50,843 nt of DNA from positions 1-50,843 of the forward strand of contig SUZO01000019.1 of NCBI GenBank assembly GCA_015059805.1. The letters run 5' to 3'. The position numbers were made by a program, and so were the translations under genes. Below the pieces are notes generated by a model. The model had not been told where the DNA came from and did no database searches. It saw nothing but the letters and a program-made list of their open reading frames with translations. Shown here one piece after another: positions 1 to 8,332 of this stretch. The stretch comes from Rikenellaceae bacterium (GTDB lineage Bacteria > Bacteroidota > Bacteroidia > Bacteroidales > Rikenellaceae). The stretch's first letter is position 1, and each line of letters begins with the position of its first letter.

Positions 1-121
1 TCTCAGTAGTGTTACGCAGAGCCTTTACAGCGTTGCGAGCAGTCTTGTGATAAAGGCGGTTGTGAGCACGCTTTGTAGCGGTCTGGCGAATTCTCTTCTT
101 AGATGATTTGTGATTTGCCAT
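1..121 (-). CDS. rpsT: 30S ribosomal protein S20, 5' part (runs off the window)
   Basis: The minus strand from the ATG at 119-121 reads [20 protein letters not shown] and continues to the window edge without a stop, about 40 residues of a protein normally near 84. This lysine/arginine-rich start with repeated K-S-S-K-K and R-A-H-N-R motifs is the classical N-terminus of ribosomal protein S20, which binds 16S rRNA of the small subunit early in assembly. The C-terminal half lies outside the window. A tRNA-Glu gene lies 144 nt upstream on the same strand. Confidence 0.93.
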   Translation of the reverse strand, partial: MANHKSSKKRIRQTATKRAHNRLYHKTARNAVKALRNTTE

Positions 122-265
122 AATTGTTAAATTATTTCAGTTGTTAAATTTTTATTTTCTTGTTTTCTCTCTTTTTCTGCATATCAAAGTCAGCAGACAA
201 CTTACTTACCCATAGGTAGTTTTGGATAGGATTGCTCCCGCTCCGATGGTATCACCCGTCAAAAG

Positions 266-337
266 TAGCCGATACGAGAGTCGAACTCGTCTTTCAAGAA
301 TGAAAATCTTGCGTCCTAACCGATAGACGAATCGGCC
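266..337 (-). tRNA. tRNA-Glu (anticodon UUC)
   Basis: The minus strand folds into a full cloverleaf of 72 nt. The acceptor stem GGCCGAT pairs with ATCGGCT, with a G-U pair at 1-72. The D arm is GTCT...GGAC, the anticodon stem is CAAGA/TCTTG around the loop TTTTCAT (anticodon TTC), and the T arm is ACGAG-TTCGACT-CTCGT. The discriminator base is A and CCA is not encoded. UUC reads GAA/GAG, so this charges glutamate. It lies upstream of rpsT in the same orientation. Confidence 0.96.
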
Positions 338-465
338 TTACCCTAATGGCGAAAATGTCCAAATAGACACTCCGCGACAATTAGTGGTGCAAAGGTATTA
401 AAAAAAAAGTAATTGGCAAGTGAAATAGATGAAAAAAGTGGAAAAAGTCGCTAAAATGTGGATAG

Positions 466-1170
466 TTATAGCGAAAATAGGGTTTTTATCTGCTCCTGTG
501 CCTCTGCTCCACTATGAAGTGTTAGAGTTGCGTTCTCTAAAATGGCAAATGTATCGCATACGGGCATAGCTGCGTCGATGTCGTGGGTAGAGAAGATGAT
601 GGTCTTGCCACTACTCTTTGCTAAGTCAGATAGCAGGCGACAAATCTCAAAACGGGTAGGAATATCGAGGAATGCTGTCGGCTCGTCAAGCACTATTACA
701 GGGGTCTGCTGTGCTAATGCGCGAGCAATCATAATCCTCTGACACTCACCATCTGAGAGGGTGTCAATGGCTCTGCGAGAAAAGTCGCTCATCCCTACAG
801 CCTCAAGGGCGTTGCTGACAAGGAGTTTATCTTGAGGTTGCATGCTACCAAGCCAGTTGGTATATGGTGCGCGACCTATTGCCACAACATCTTGACAGAG
901 CATGTTGGCTATGCGGACACGTTGTGTGCTGACAAACGATATGAGCTTTGCTCGCTGCTCGGCATTTAGCTTGTGTAGATTCTCGCCCTTGAGCAGCACG
1001 CTACCCTCTGCGGGATTGTCTATAGCTGCTATAGCCCTGAGCAGTGTACTCTTACCCGCTCCATTGCGCCCAACAAGAGCCGTGAGCGTTCCGCTGCCAA
1101 AGGTTACGTTGGCAGAGCGAAGCAGGCACTTCTGCTGGTATGCAAGTGTAAGGTTGCTAAGTGTTATCAT
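466..1170 (-). CDS. ABC transporter ATP-binding protein, cobalamin/siderophore (BtuD/FhuC) type
   Basis: A 234-aa ATPase of the iron-siderophore/cobalamin/heme importer class. Visible motifs: Walker A GRNGAGKST (34-42), Q-loop Q83 in STQ, signature LSDGEC (138-143), Walker B VIVLDEP (158-164) and H-loop H196 in STHD. It would sit on the cytoplasmic face and drive the permease encoded just upstream; the two genes overlap by 4 nt (1167-1170), indicating translational coupling. It is the last gene of the bamD-to-ABC operon. The cargo (B12, heme or siderophore) cannot be told from sequence, so no gene symbol is given. The C-terminus (about residues 210-234) is short and lacks extra domains. Confidence 0.93.
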   Translation of the reverse strand: MITLSNLTLAYQQKCLLRSANVTFGSGTLTALVGRNGAGKSTLLRAIAAIDNPAEGSVLLKGENLHKLNAEQRAKLISFVSTQRVRIANMLCQDVVAIGRAPYTNWLGSMQPQDKLLVSNALEAVGMSDFSRRAIDTLSDGECQRIMIARALAQQTPVIVLDEPTAFLDIPTRFEICRLLSDLAKSSGKTIIFSTHDIDAAMPVCDTFAILENATLTLHSGAEAQEQIKTLFSL

Positions 1171-2174
1171 TGCATCAGGTTACGGTTACGAGTTACGATA
1201 TATACCACCACAGGGATACCCATCAGTGCAGTCACGGTGTTTATTGGTAGCAGTAGCATCTTGGCGATAATATCGCCCAAAAGCATCATCAGCGCACCGA
1301 TAATTGCCGAGGCGGGGATAAGCACGCGGTGGTCGGCACTTCTAAAGAACATGCGCGCCAAGTGTGGCGCTGCAATACCCACAAAACCTATAGGACCACA
1401 AAAGGCGGTTACAGTTCCTGCAAGTAGGGTAGTGGAGAGGAATACATAGCGGCGCACTTTTGAGATATTCACGCCCGAAGTTACGGCGTAGTTCTCGCCA
1501 AGCAGTAGAATATTTAGAGGTTTTATTGTCAGCACAGCAAGAGCGATGCCGATGATGATAATAGGGGCTATAAATGATAGCTGACTGAGGGTTATATCGC
1601 CCAGTGAGCCCATGGTCCAGACGACAAATGACTTGAGTGCCGCCTCATTGCTCAGGTATTGGAGTATCTCCACTACAGCACTGAGTGCCGAGGAGAGCAT
1701 CATGCCTAAGATAAGGATTACCATAATATCTTTTATTCGGCGCGAGAGAGCTATTATAAGCACCAATACTGCCGCCGCACCTATCCATGCTGCACCCGCA
1801 GTACCTAATGCCGAAATTATAGGCGATGCGGTAAGATTTAATAGCGGCGCTCCAAGAAGAAATAGCGCCACGCCAAAGCTCGCGCCAGAGCTTACACCGA
1901 GGATATATGGACCTGCAAGAGGGTTGCGAAAGAGGGTCTGCATCTGTAGTCCTGAGAGTGAAAGTGCAGCACCTGCGAGGATTGCCATTATAGCCTTCAC
2001 AAGACGTATATCTATAACAATGCTGCGAATAGTGCTCTGGGTGGTAGAGCCTGTGAGTACGCCCAAAACAGAGTCAAGAGAGAGGTTTACACTTCCCACG
2101 GTGATGTCGGCAATAAACATCGCCAGCGCTACAATACTCAGCAGCGTAAAGAGTATGGTTGTGCGGCTTCTCAT
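1167..2174 (-). CDS. FecCD/BtuC-family ABC transporter permease
   Basis: A 335-aa polytopic membrane protein with about nine to ten hydrophobic helices. Family hallmarks are RNPLAGPYILGVSSGASFG near residues 83-101 and GFVGIAAPHLAR near 265-276, both typical of the FecCD family of iron/cobalamin permeases. It would form a homodimer in the inner membrane, receive ligand from the binding protein encoded upstream and be energised by the downstream ATPase. It overlaps the binding-protein gene by one base (stop/start overlap at 2174) and the ATPase gene by four. Length matches the family. Confidence 0.94.
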   Translation of the reverse strand: MRSRTTILFTLLSIVALAMFIADITVGSVNLSLDSVLGVLTGSTTQSTIRSIVIDIRLVKAIMAILAGAALSLSGLQMQTLFRNPLAGPYILGVSSGASFGVALFLLGAPLLNLTASPIISALGTAGAAWIGAAAVLVLIIALSRRIKDIMVILILGMMLSSALSAVVEILQYLSNEAALKSFVVWTMGSLGDITLSQLSFIAPIIIIGIALAVLTIKPLNILLLGENYAVTSGVNISKVRRYVFLSTTLLAGTVTAFCGPIGFVGIAAPHLARMFFRSADHRVLIPASAIIGALMMLLGDIIAKMLLLPINTVTALMGIPVVVYIVTRNRNLMQ

Positions 2175-3280
2175 TACTCTAATCGTTTATAGTAGTACAA
2201 TGAGTCAGTTGTGGCGTTGGTGTGCAACAGCTTAATCATATCGCTAAGCACAATGTCGGCATTTACAGCCCCCGACTCCCAGAAGTCGCTGCCTCCATTG
2301 GCTGTTGTGCGCTTAGTGTTGTTGTAGACGCGACGATTTGCAACGGCTGGCACATTTGCGAACTTGGGATTTTCGCGCTTCAGCTGCTCTAAACTTGCCA
2401 TCTGCCCAACATTTATCCATACATCTGCCTCAGAGGCGAGTAGAAGTGCTTGCTCAAGAGATATAGGCTCGGACTGGGCGCTGCAATTCTGAGGGTAGAG
2501 ATACTCTCCACCAGCATCGGTGATAAGTGTTACAGCATAACTGCGCACTGATGGCATAAACCATGTGTCACGATATGGGGTGTTGAGCATAACCTTCGGA
2601 CGAGAGCTATAGTTGGCAGCAGTCGCCTTGAGGGCGTTGTAGCGGCTCTCTAAGGCTGAAAAATACTCCTTGCCCTTACTCTCAAGAGCGCATAGAGCCG
2701 ACAGAGCTACTATCCACTCCGCCTTACCAAGGGGTGAGGACTCAATGTAGTCGCCAATATATATATAAGGTATGCCAAGCTGGGTGAGCTTTGTTGTCAA
2801 GCTACTCTGCTCGCCATAAAGTCCGTAGAGCAGAATGACATCTGTGCCTACACCTTTTATCTTCTCAAAGTCAAGAGCCGAGTCGTAGCCAATCTCTGCC
2901 GCTTGTTCACGAACTGTGGCGTTAGTGATAAACTTTACACCCGACACGCCAACAACTCTGTCGGCAACACCTATAGCGCTAAGCATTGCAACATGGCTGG
3001 ATGATAGACATGAGATTTTCTGTACAGGAGTGTTTACAGCAATCTCCCCCTCTGGAGCAGACTGACCCTCTTCAAGCAGATAGATGCGCTGCTCAAAGGG
3101 TTTGTCGCTCTGGTATGGGTTTGAGATGATGAGAATTTTGCGCGAGTTGTTATCTGTAACAATTGAGAACGACTGCGCATATTTTGGTGTATAGTAAGGC
3201 GTAAATAGCTCTTTATCAGTCTTTTTAGTTGAGGTACAACTGATAGCAACCAGAGTGAGTATGTAGATTATCCACCTCAT
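2174..3280 (-). CDS. ABC importer substrate-binding lipoprotein (BtuF/FepB type)
   Basis: A 368-aa protein with a short signal peptide and a lipobox ending LVAISC (Cys15), so it is probably a membrane-anchored lipoprotein facing the periplasm. The central region (about 90-350) has the periplasmic binding fold of the cobalamin/iron class: a segment like VGVSG...IGYDSALDFEKI, then GTDVILLYG and a C-terminal PKFANVPAVANRRVYNN, which resembles the family's 'then the value of my Vmax region' where ligand-facing loops end. Overlap with recN is one base (TAATG). It is the first of the three importer genes, which together form a complete system. Substrate is not determined; B12, heme and siderophores are all possible. 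Confidence 0.87.
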   Translation of the reverse strand: MRWIIYILTLVAISCTSTKKTDKELFTPYYTPKYAQSFSIVTDNNSRKILIISNPYQSDKPFEQRIYLLEEGQSAPEGEIAVNTPVQKISCLSSSHVAMLSAIGVADRVVGVSGVKFITNATVREQAAEIGYDSALDFEKIKGVGTDVILLYGLYGEQSSLTTKLTQLGIPYIYIGDYIESSPLGKAEWIVALSALCALESKGKEYFSALESRYNALKATAANYSSRPKVMLNTPYRDTWFMPSVRSYAVTLITDAGGEYLYPQNCSAQSEPISLEQALLLASEADVWINVGQMASLEQLKRENPKFANVPAVANRRVYNNTKRTTANGGSDFWESGAVNADIVLSDMIKLLHTNATTDSLYYYKRLE

Positions 3281-4920
3281 TACTTGCTAAGAAGAATTTG
3301 TGCTTGAGCTATTGCAGCATCTGTTACGCTATCGCCAGAGAGCATTTTTGCAATCTCTACAACGCGCTCCTCGGCAGTCAGAGCTCGCATGTTGGTTGTG
3401 CTGTCGCTCTTGTAGACAAGGTAGTGGCGATGACCCTTTGAGGCAACCTGCGGCAGGTGTGTAATATCTATAACCTGCATAGTAGATGAGAGTGTTGCGA
3501 TGACATCACCTACGGCATTTGCCACGCTACCTGATACACCTGTATCTATCTCGTCAAAGATTATGGTCGGCAGGTTGAGCGTACGGGATAGTATAGCCTT
3601 GAGGGCAAGCATTACGCGCGACAGCTCACCGCCAGAGGCAATCTTCTCAATAGCTCGTGGAGCAATGCCCTCGTTGGCGGTAAAGAGAAACTCAATGTTC
3701 TCAATGCCCGTAGCTGTAAGTTCGCCAACGGTAATACCGATGCGAAGCTGGGCACCGCTCATGCCAACTTTGTGCAGTATGGCATCTACTTGTTGCTCAA
3801 AGGCAGGGGTGGCGGCGGTGTGAGCCTCGTAAATCTTGGTGGCAAGTTCTATTGCGCGGCTGTGGGCACTCTCTACATCCCCCTCTAACTTAGCAATATT
3901 CTGGTCGGCATGCTCTATACCCTCCAGTTGCGCTGCATAGCTGTTGTATATCTCAATAAGGTGCTCTAAACTCTCAGCGCGGTGCTTACGGCGTAGATTA
4001 TAGAGCAATTCAAGTCGTGCGCCAACATAGTCTAATCGCTCAGGGTCGGAGTCAATCTTCTCAAGTAGACTCTCGGCACAGCTATCAAGGTCCTGAAGTT
4101 CAATAACTACAGAGTTAAGCCTCTCAGCTACATCAGCAGCCGCTGCGTAGTGGTCAGATATTGCTTTCAGAGCCTTTGCACGCTGAACAATCTGCATAAT
4201 CACACCCGTCTGCTCGTCTGTAAAGACCTGGTGCATAGCTCCATACGCCTCAGTTATAGACTCTACATTTGTTAGTGTTGCAAGCTCAGCCTCCAGCTCA
4301 GCCTCCTCGCCACTGCGAAGATTTGCGGCGCGGAGCTCCTCAGTCTGATAACGGATATACTCCTCCTCCTTGCGTGCTGATGCTATCTCTGCCTGCGCTT
4401 GAGCAAGCGCTGCGCGAGCCTTGCCAAGTGCTGCGTATGCATTGTTGTACTGAGCGCGTAGCTCTGTGCAGTGTGCAATAGTATCCAAAGCCTCAAGGCG
4501 GAATTGCTCCGAGGCGAGGATAAGGTTGCGGTGCTGCGAGTGTATATCTATAAGGTATTCGCCCAGAGTCTTGAGCGTAGTCAGCTGCACGGGCATGTCG
4601 CCCACAAAGGCGCGAGATTTACCAGCAGGTGTGATAATTCGGCGGATGACAATCCGCGGCTCGTAGTCGAGGTCAAGCTCGTCAAAGAGCGCTTGTAATT
4701 GTAACTTCTCAATGTCAAACTCAGCCTCTACGACGCAGTTGCGTGAGCTATCTTTGATAACTGCACCCTCATTTCTCGCACCCAACAGCAGCGAGAGTGC
4801 ACCGAGAAGAATACTCTTTCCAGCGCCTGTCTGACCCGTTATAATGTTGAGGCGAGAGTCAAACTCTACCTCAAGGTGGTCTATAAGTGCGTAGTTATCA
4901 ACACTGAGGCGAGTTAGCAT
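3280..4920 (-). CDS. recN: DNA repair protein RecN
   Basis: A 546-aa SMC-like ATPase for double-strand-break repair. Walker A is GQTGAGKS (29-36) near the N-terminus; the C-terminal half has the signature region IASGGELSRVMLALKAI and Walker B IIFDEIDTGVSG. The middle (about 150-380) is rich in Ala, Glu, Arg and Leu heptads, i.e. the two coiled-coil strands. The N-terminal MLTRLSVDNYALIDHLEVEF is diagnostic of RecN. Length is typical. The start overlaps the 3' end of coaBC by 23 nt, so it is translated within the same operon. No LexA-type operator was noticed. Confidence 0.97.
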   Translation of the reverse strand: MLTRLSVDNYALIDHLEVEFDSRLNIITGQTGAGKSILLGALSLLLGARNEGAVIKDSSRNCVVEAEFDIEKLQLQALFDELDLDYEPRIVIRRIITPAGKSRAFVGDMPVQLTTLKTLGEYLIDIHSQHRNLILASEQFRLEALDTIAHCTELRAQYNNAYAALGKARAALAQAQAEIASARKEEEYIRYQTEELRAANLRSGEEAELEAELATLTNVESITEAYGAMHQVFTDEQTGVIMQIVQRAKALKAISDHYAAAADVAERLNSVVIELQDLDSCAESLLEKIDSDPERLDYVGARLELLYNLRRKHRAESLEHLIEIYNSYAAQLEGIEHADQNIAKLEGDVESAHSRAIELATKIYEAHTAATPAFEQQVDAILHKVGMSGAQLRIGITVGELTATGIENIEFLFTANEGIAPRAIEKIASGGELSRVMLALKAILSRTLNLPTIIFDEIDTGVSGSVANAVGDVIATLSSTMQVIDITHLPQVASKGHRHYLVYKSDSTTNMRALTAEERVVEIAKMLSGDSVTDAAIAQAQILLSK

Positions 4921-6109
4921 AACATTCCTCTATTTTATCCACTATAGCCTCTGCAACATCCGCCTTACTCATCAGTGGCAGAGTTGTAGAGCCGTTGTGG
5001 TCAATAAATGTAACTTTGTTAGTATCAACACCGAAGCCCGCACCACTGTCAGTGAGCGAGTTGAGAACTATAAAGTCAAGGTTCTTGCGAGTAAGCTTAC
5101 TCTTAGCACTCTCAATGCCCGCATCGCTCTCAAGAGCAAAGCCTACAAGCAGTCGAGAACCCTTTACAGCACCAAGTGCTGCGGCAATATCCTTTGTGCG
5201 GACAAGTGGAATGGACATATCATCGTCACTCTTCTTAATCTTGTGCTGAGCGACGGTGGCTGGAGTGTAATCTGCAACGGCGGCGCACATAATAGCTCCG
5301 TCGGCACTCTTGAACGCATCAACAGTTGCGTTATACATCTGCTCAGCCGAGAGAACATCTACACGAGTAACACCCTGAGGTGTAGCAAGATTTGTGCGAC
5401 CAGTGACAAGGGTAACCTCTGCACCACGAGTGGCAAGTGCTGCGGCAATGGCATAGCCCATCTTGCCGGTAGAGTGGTTTGTGATGTACCTTACTGGATC
5501 TATAGCCTCAATAGTAGCGCCTGCAGTTACAACGAAGTGCTTACCGACAAGGCTCTTTTTTTTTTCGTCGTTGATTGTCTTATCAATAAGGGCGAGAATC
5601 TGCTCTGGCTCTGCCATGCGCCCCTTACCTGTAAGTCCACTGGCAAGTTCGCCAGCAGGGGAGTCGGCGATAATAACTCCGTGGCTACGGAGTGTAGTAA
5701 GATTGGTCTGTGTGGTTACATGTGCAAACATATCGCAATCCATCGCTGGCGCAACAATAGTCTTACAACGCGCAGAGAGGTAGGTTGTAAGCAGTAGATT
5801 GTCAGCCACGCCTGTCGCCATCTTGGCAATAGTGTTGGCTGTAGCTGGAGCGATAACGTAGCAGTCAGCCCACTCGCCAAGGCTTATATGAGAGTTCCAC
5901 TCTCCATTTTCGGGATTAAAGAACTCTACAAGGATAGGGTTCTTAGAGAGCGTAGCCATTGTAAGGGGTGTGATGAACTGCTTAGCGGTCTGGGTCATTA
6001 CGACCTTAACCTCTGCACCTGCACCCTTTAGTAGACGACACAGCACAGCAGCCTTGTAAGCCGCTATGCTGCCCGTAACTCCTAAAAGAATATGTTTGCC
6101 CTGTAACAT
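4898..6109 (-). CDS. coaBC: Bifunctional phosphopantothenoylcysteine decarboxylase / phosphopantothenate-cysteine ligase
   Basis: A 403-aa fusion enzyme for two steps of coenzyme A synthesis. The N-terminal flavoprotein half (CoaC, about 1-185) begins with LLGVTGSIAAYKA and contains APATANTIAKMATGVADN and the substrate-recognition clamp VAPAMDCDM. The C-terminal half (CoaB, about 190-400) contains VTAGATIEAIDPVRYITN, the nucleotide-binding HSTGKMGYAIA and AAVADYTP. It ligates cysteine to phosphopantothenate and then decarboxylates the product. It starts 5 nt after the rpoZ stop and overlaps recN by 23 nt. Length and domain order are normal. Confidence 0.97.
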   Translation of the reverse strand: MLQGKHILLGVTGSIAAYKAAVLCRLLKGAGAEVKVVMTQTAKQFITPLTMATLSKNPILVEFFNPENGEWNSHISLGEWADCYVIAPATANTIAKMATGVADNLLLTTYLSARCKTIVAPAMDCDMFAHVTTQTNLTTLRSHGVIIADSPAGELASGLTGKGRMAEPEQILALIDKTINDEKKKSLVGKHFVVTAGATIEAIDPVRYITNHSTGKMGYAIAAALATRGAEVTLVTGRTNLATPQGVTRVDVLSAEQMYNATVDAFKSADGAIMCAAVADYTPATVAQHKIKKSDDDMSIPLVRTKDIAAALGAVKGSRLLVGFALESDAGIESAKSKLTRKNLDFIVLNSLTDSGAGFGVDTNKVTFIDHNGSTTLPLMSKADVAEAIVDKIEECYANSPQC

Positions 6110-6114
6110 AGCTG

Positions 6115-6438
6115 CTACTTGCTTGCCTCACGATAGTAAAGCTCGCCGTCAAGGAACTCCTCAGTAGCGATAATTGCTGGCTTTGGAAGACGCTCGTAGT
6201 AGCGAGAGATCTCAATCTGCTCGCGGTTCTCAAAGGTCTCCTCCATAGTGTCAGCTGTAGAGGCAGAGGTTGCAAAATCGGCAAGCTTGCGGTTAAGCTC
6301 CTGCTTGAGCTCAGCTGCAATCTGATTTGCACGACGGGCGATGATGTTGATGCTCTTGTAGACATTGCCAGTCTCTGGGTCAAAGTCTGAAAGCTTACGG
6401 GTTACCGTGTTGTTGGGAATGTTCTTCTTGATTTCCAT
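6115..6438 (-). CDS. rpoZ: DNA-directed RNA polymerase omega subunit (Bacteroidetes type)
   Basis: A 107-aa protein matching the Bacteroidetes-specific omega family: N-terminal NTVTRKLSDFDPETGNVYKS, then IARRANQIAAELKQEL (the omega helix core), FENREQIEISRYYERLPKP and a C-terminal EEFLDGELYYREASK. It assists folding and assembly of beta-prime in the RNA polymerase core. The position between bamD and coaBC is common in Bacteroidetes. It is 37 nt downstream of the bamD stop and 5 nt upstream of coaBC. Confidence 0.92.
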   Translation of the reverse strand: MEIKKNIPNNTVTRKLSDFDPETGNVYKSINIIARRANQIAAELKQELNRKLADFATSASTADTMEETFENREQIEISRYYERLPKPAIIATEEFLDGELYYREASK

Positions 6439-6475
6439 TTTGAAACGGTTTTGAAATATTATCTAATCTTATCTT

Positions 6476-7303
6476 TTACTGAGTAATGTTCTGCTCGCTA
6501 CTCTTGTTCTTGTCAATAAAGTCCTTAGCCTCCTTGAAGTAACGGTTAAGCTCCTTTACATACTTTGACTCAGGGAACTCCTCAATAAATGAGTAGTAGG
6601 AGTCCAACATTGCAAGATAGCGGTCAGCCTGCTTATGCTCTACAGAGTTGTGCGCAAGACGGTAGTTTGATACAACAATGTAGTACATAATCTGCTCGCG
6701 GTGAGAGGAGTTGTCGTAATCCTTAAGCGCATTTTTGAATGCGACAACAGCACTCTTGTACTTCTGAATCTTGAAGTAGGTGTAGGCATTGAGAAAACTC
6801 TTGTCATGCAGACGTACAGTAAGCTCCTCAATAATCTCCTTGAACGCATCTACTCGCTTTGAGTCAGGATAACGCTCAATAAAGTTTGATAGCGATACAA
6901 TCGCCTGAGCAGTCTGGGTCTGGTCACGTGTAGGACCTGGAGAGAGGTAGTACTGACACATTGCATACATCGCCTCAGCATCCTCAATAAAGAGTGAACG
7001 ACCAAACTTACGACGGAACTCGTCAAGACCAGTAGATGCCTCGTGATAATCACGGTGCTTGAACTTACTACGTGCCGAGAAGAAGGCGATGCTATCCTCA
7101 CGCTCAGAACCGATGTAGTAGCCCGAACAAGCATCAAACATGTCACTTGCACGATTCCACTTCTCCGCCTTGTATAGCTTTAGCGCAGTAGAGTACATCA
7201 ACTCTGGATCGCCACTCTTTGTCACCTGCCCAAGTCCAGAACAAGAGAAAAAGAGCACCGCTACAGCTGCTACAATCGCTAAATTTAGAATAAATTTTTT
7301 CAT
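6476..7303 (-). CDS. bamD: Outer membrane protein assembly factor BamD
   Basis: A 275-aa lipoprotein. The signal peptide ends VLFFSC with Cys21 as the lipidated residue. The rest is alpha-helical with tetratricopeptide-like repeats: SGDPELMYSTALKLYKAEKW, AEAMYAMCQYYL, RYPDSKRVDAFKEIIEEL, and YYSFIEEFPESKYVKELNRY. BamD is the essential lipoprotein partner of BamA in beta-barrel insertion into the outer membrane. It is the first gene of the operon that continues with rpoZ, coaBC and recN; a good Bacteroidetes promoter lies upstream (7356-7387). The C-terminal tail is Lys/Ser rich. Confidence 0.93.
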   Translation of the reverse strand: MKKFILNLAIVAAVAVLFFSCSGLGQVTKSGDPELMYSTALKLYKAEKWNRASDMFDACSGYYIGSEREDSIAFFSARSKFKHRDYHEASTGLDEFRRKFGRSLFIEDAEAMYAMCQYYLSPGPTRDQTQTAQAIVSLSNFIERYPDSKRVDAFKEIIEELTVRLHDKSFLNAYTYFKIQKYKSAVVAFKNALKDYDNSSHREQIMYYIVVSNYRLAHNSVEHKQADRYLAMLDSYYSFIEEFPESKYVKELNRYFKEAKDFIDKNKSSEQNITQ

Positions 7304-7355
7304 CTTTCAAAAGTTACGCGCGTACGCTCGTGAAGAATACGGCGATATAATCGCG

Positions 7356-7387
7356 CAAAGTTACAAATCTTTTAACGAATATCCAAA
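7356..7387 (-). promoter_or_regulatory. Predicted Bacteroidetes-type promoter of the bamD operon
   Basis: On the minus strand TTTG (7384-7387) and TAACTTTG (7356-7363) are separated by 20 nt, matching the Bacteroidetes primary sigma consensus TTTG-N19/20-TAnnTTTG. Transcription would start about 7 nt further on, giving a leader near 45 nt before the bamD ATG. Confidence 0.72.
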
Positions 7388-7475
7388 AAAAATATTGCTC
7401 ACAATCTCTTTATTCTCTGATGTGTCAAAACTTGACAATCAACCATTGTACTTTTGTTCAAAATTCTATATAATT

Positions 7476-7751
7476 ATGAGTGCAATAATACTACAACGAG
7501 AGATTTTACAAGGCAAGGAGTATCAGAATGCTGCTCGCTTAAAGGTTTTTATCACGCTGCTGTGCTTAGCTTCGGAGAGTGGGGAGGTTACAACAACGCT
7601 CTCTACGCTGGCTCACAAGACGCAGCTGACGATAAAACAGATTCGCTCGGCGCTGTCGGCACTGATAAAGGCGGGTAAAATCACTAAACAGTCCACACAC
7701 TACAACACAATTATAAACATCTGTAATTATGAAAGTTATCTAACATTATGA
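7476..7751 (+). CDS. Small winged-helix DNA-binding protein, phage/plasmid type
   Basis: A 91-aa protein. I place the start at ATG 7476 because the preceding in-frame region overlaps the bamD promoter and shadows bamD itself. Sequence from about residue 20 to 80 (RLKVFITLLCLASESGEV, TTTLSTLAHKTQLTIKQIRS, ALSALIKAGKITKQSTHYNT) fits a winged helix: three helices with a recognition helix TIKQIRSALSALIKAGKI followed by a beta wing. This resembles N-terminal domains of phage replication initiators or DnaD/DnaT-like proteins that read 'Gly-Glu-Val-Thr-Thr' before the helix-turn-helix. It overlaps the next gene by 4 nt (ATGA), so the two are co-translated. Likely a remnant or small cassette of a prophage or integrative element. 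Specific role unknown. Confidence 0.72.
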   Translation: MSAIILQREILQGKEYQNAARLKVFITLLCLASESGEVTTTLSTLAHKTQLTIKQIRSALSALIKAGKITKQSTHYNTIINICNYESYLTL

Positions 7752-8332
7752 AAAAGTATCTTCTTATCTATGCCCTTATTACCACTACAATTATTGTGGT
7801 TGGTACACGCTACTTTTTGGGCGAAAATTCACGTTTGGAAAACAACAACTACGCCCTTATGCAGAGTGTTCAGAGCTACCGCACTAAGGCAGACGAAAAT
7901 GCCGCCTCAGTGCAAGTTTTACGCCTAAAAATTGGCGAGTATGAGGAGCTGCGTGCCGCCGATGCCGAGCGTATCCGTAAGTTAGGCGTTAAGCTCAAAC
8001 GCCTTGAGAGCGCAGCAAAGAACGTCACTAATACGACCGTAAATATTGCTGCACCCCTGCGCGATACGGTCATTGTCCGTGATACGCTGCACCTGCACGA
8101 CACTGTGCGAGTTTTTCGCTGGAGAGATAGCTGGGTCACTGTCGATGGAGTTATTGATAACGATAGCGTAAGCTGCTCTGTATCAAGCGTTGATACCCTG
8201 CACCAAATCATCCACCGCATCCCCCGCCGCTTCCTTTTCTTCCGCTACGGCACCAAGGCGATAAGGCAGGAGATTGTGAGTTCCAACCCACATACTGAAG
8301 TTGTTTATTCGGAGGTAGTATCGTTTAGATAG
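7748..8332 (+). CDS. DUF6549-like membrane-anchored coiled-coil protein
   Basis: A 194-aa protein with one N-terminal membrane segment (about 4-24), a coiled coil (about 30-92, heptads such as ENNNYALMQSVQSY and ERIRKLGVKLKRLESAAK), then a beta-rich part with paired D-T-V motifs (LRDTVIVRDTLHLHDTVRVF), VDGVIDNDSVSCSV and a C-terminal RRFLFFRYGTKAIRQEIVSS. From memory this layout matches the DUF6549 family found in Bacteroidetes phages and integrated elements, where position and topology suggest a spanin-like or lysis-module role; that role is inference. It overlaps the winged-helix gene by 4 nt. Immediately after the stop begins structured repeat element A. Confidence 0.68.
   Translation: MKKYLLIYALITTTIIVVGTRYFLGENSRLENNNYALMQSVQSYRTKADENAASVQVLRLKIGEYEELRAADAERIRKLGVKLKRLESAAKNVTNTTVNIAAPLRDTVIVRDTLHLHDTVRVFRWRDSWVTVDGVIDNDSVSCSVSSVDTLHQIIHRIPRRFLFFRYGTKAIRQEIVSSNPHTEVVYSEVVSFR

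Noticed and set aside
342..465. Regulatory element after the ABC ATPase gene
   Set aside because: A/T-rich with no clear hairpin plus T run; nothing supportable found.
4997..5797. Long plus-strand ORF (266 aa) opposite coaBC
   Set aside because: Lies wholly within a strongly conserved gene on the other strand; composition is a frame shadow and no domain is visible.
7140..7475. N-terminal extension of the winged-helix ORF
   Set aside because: Overlaps bamD and its promoter antisense; the ATG at 7476 gives a coherent small protein.
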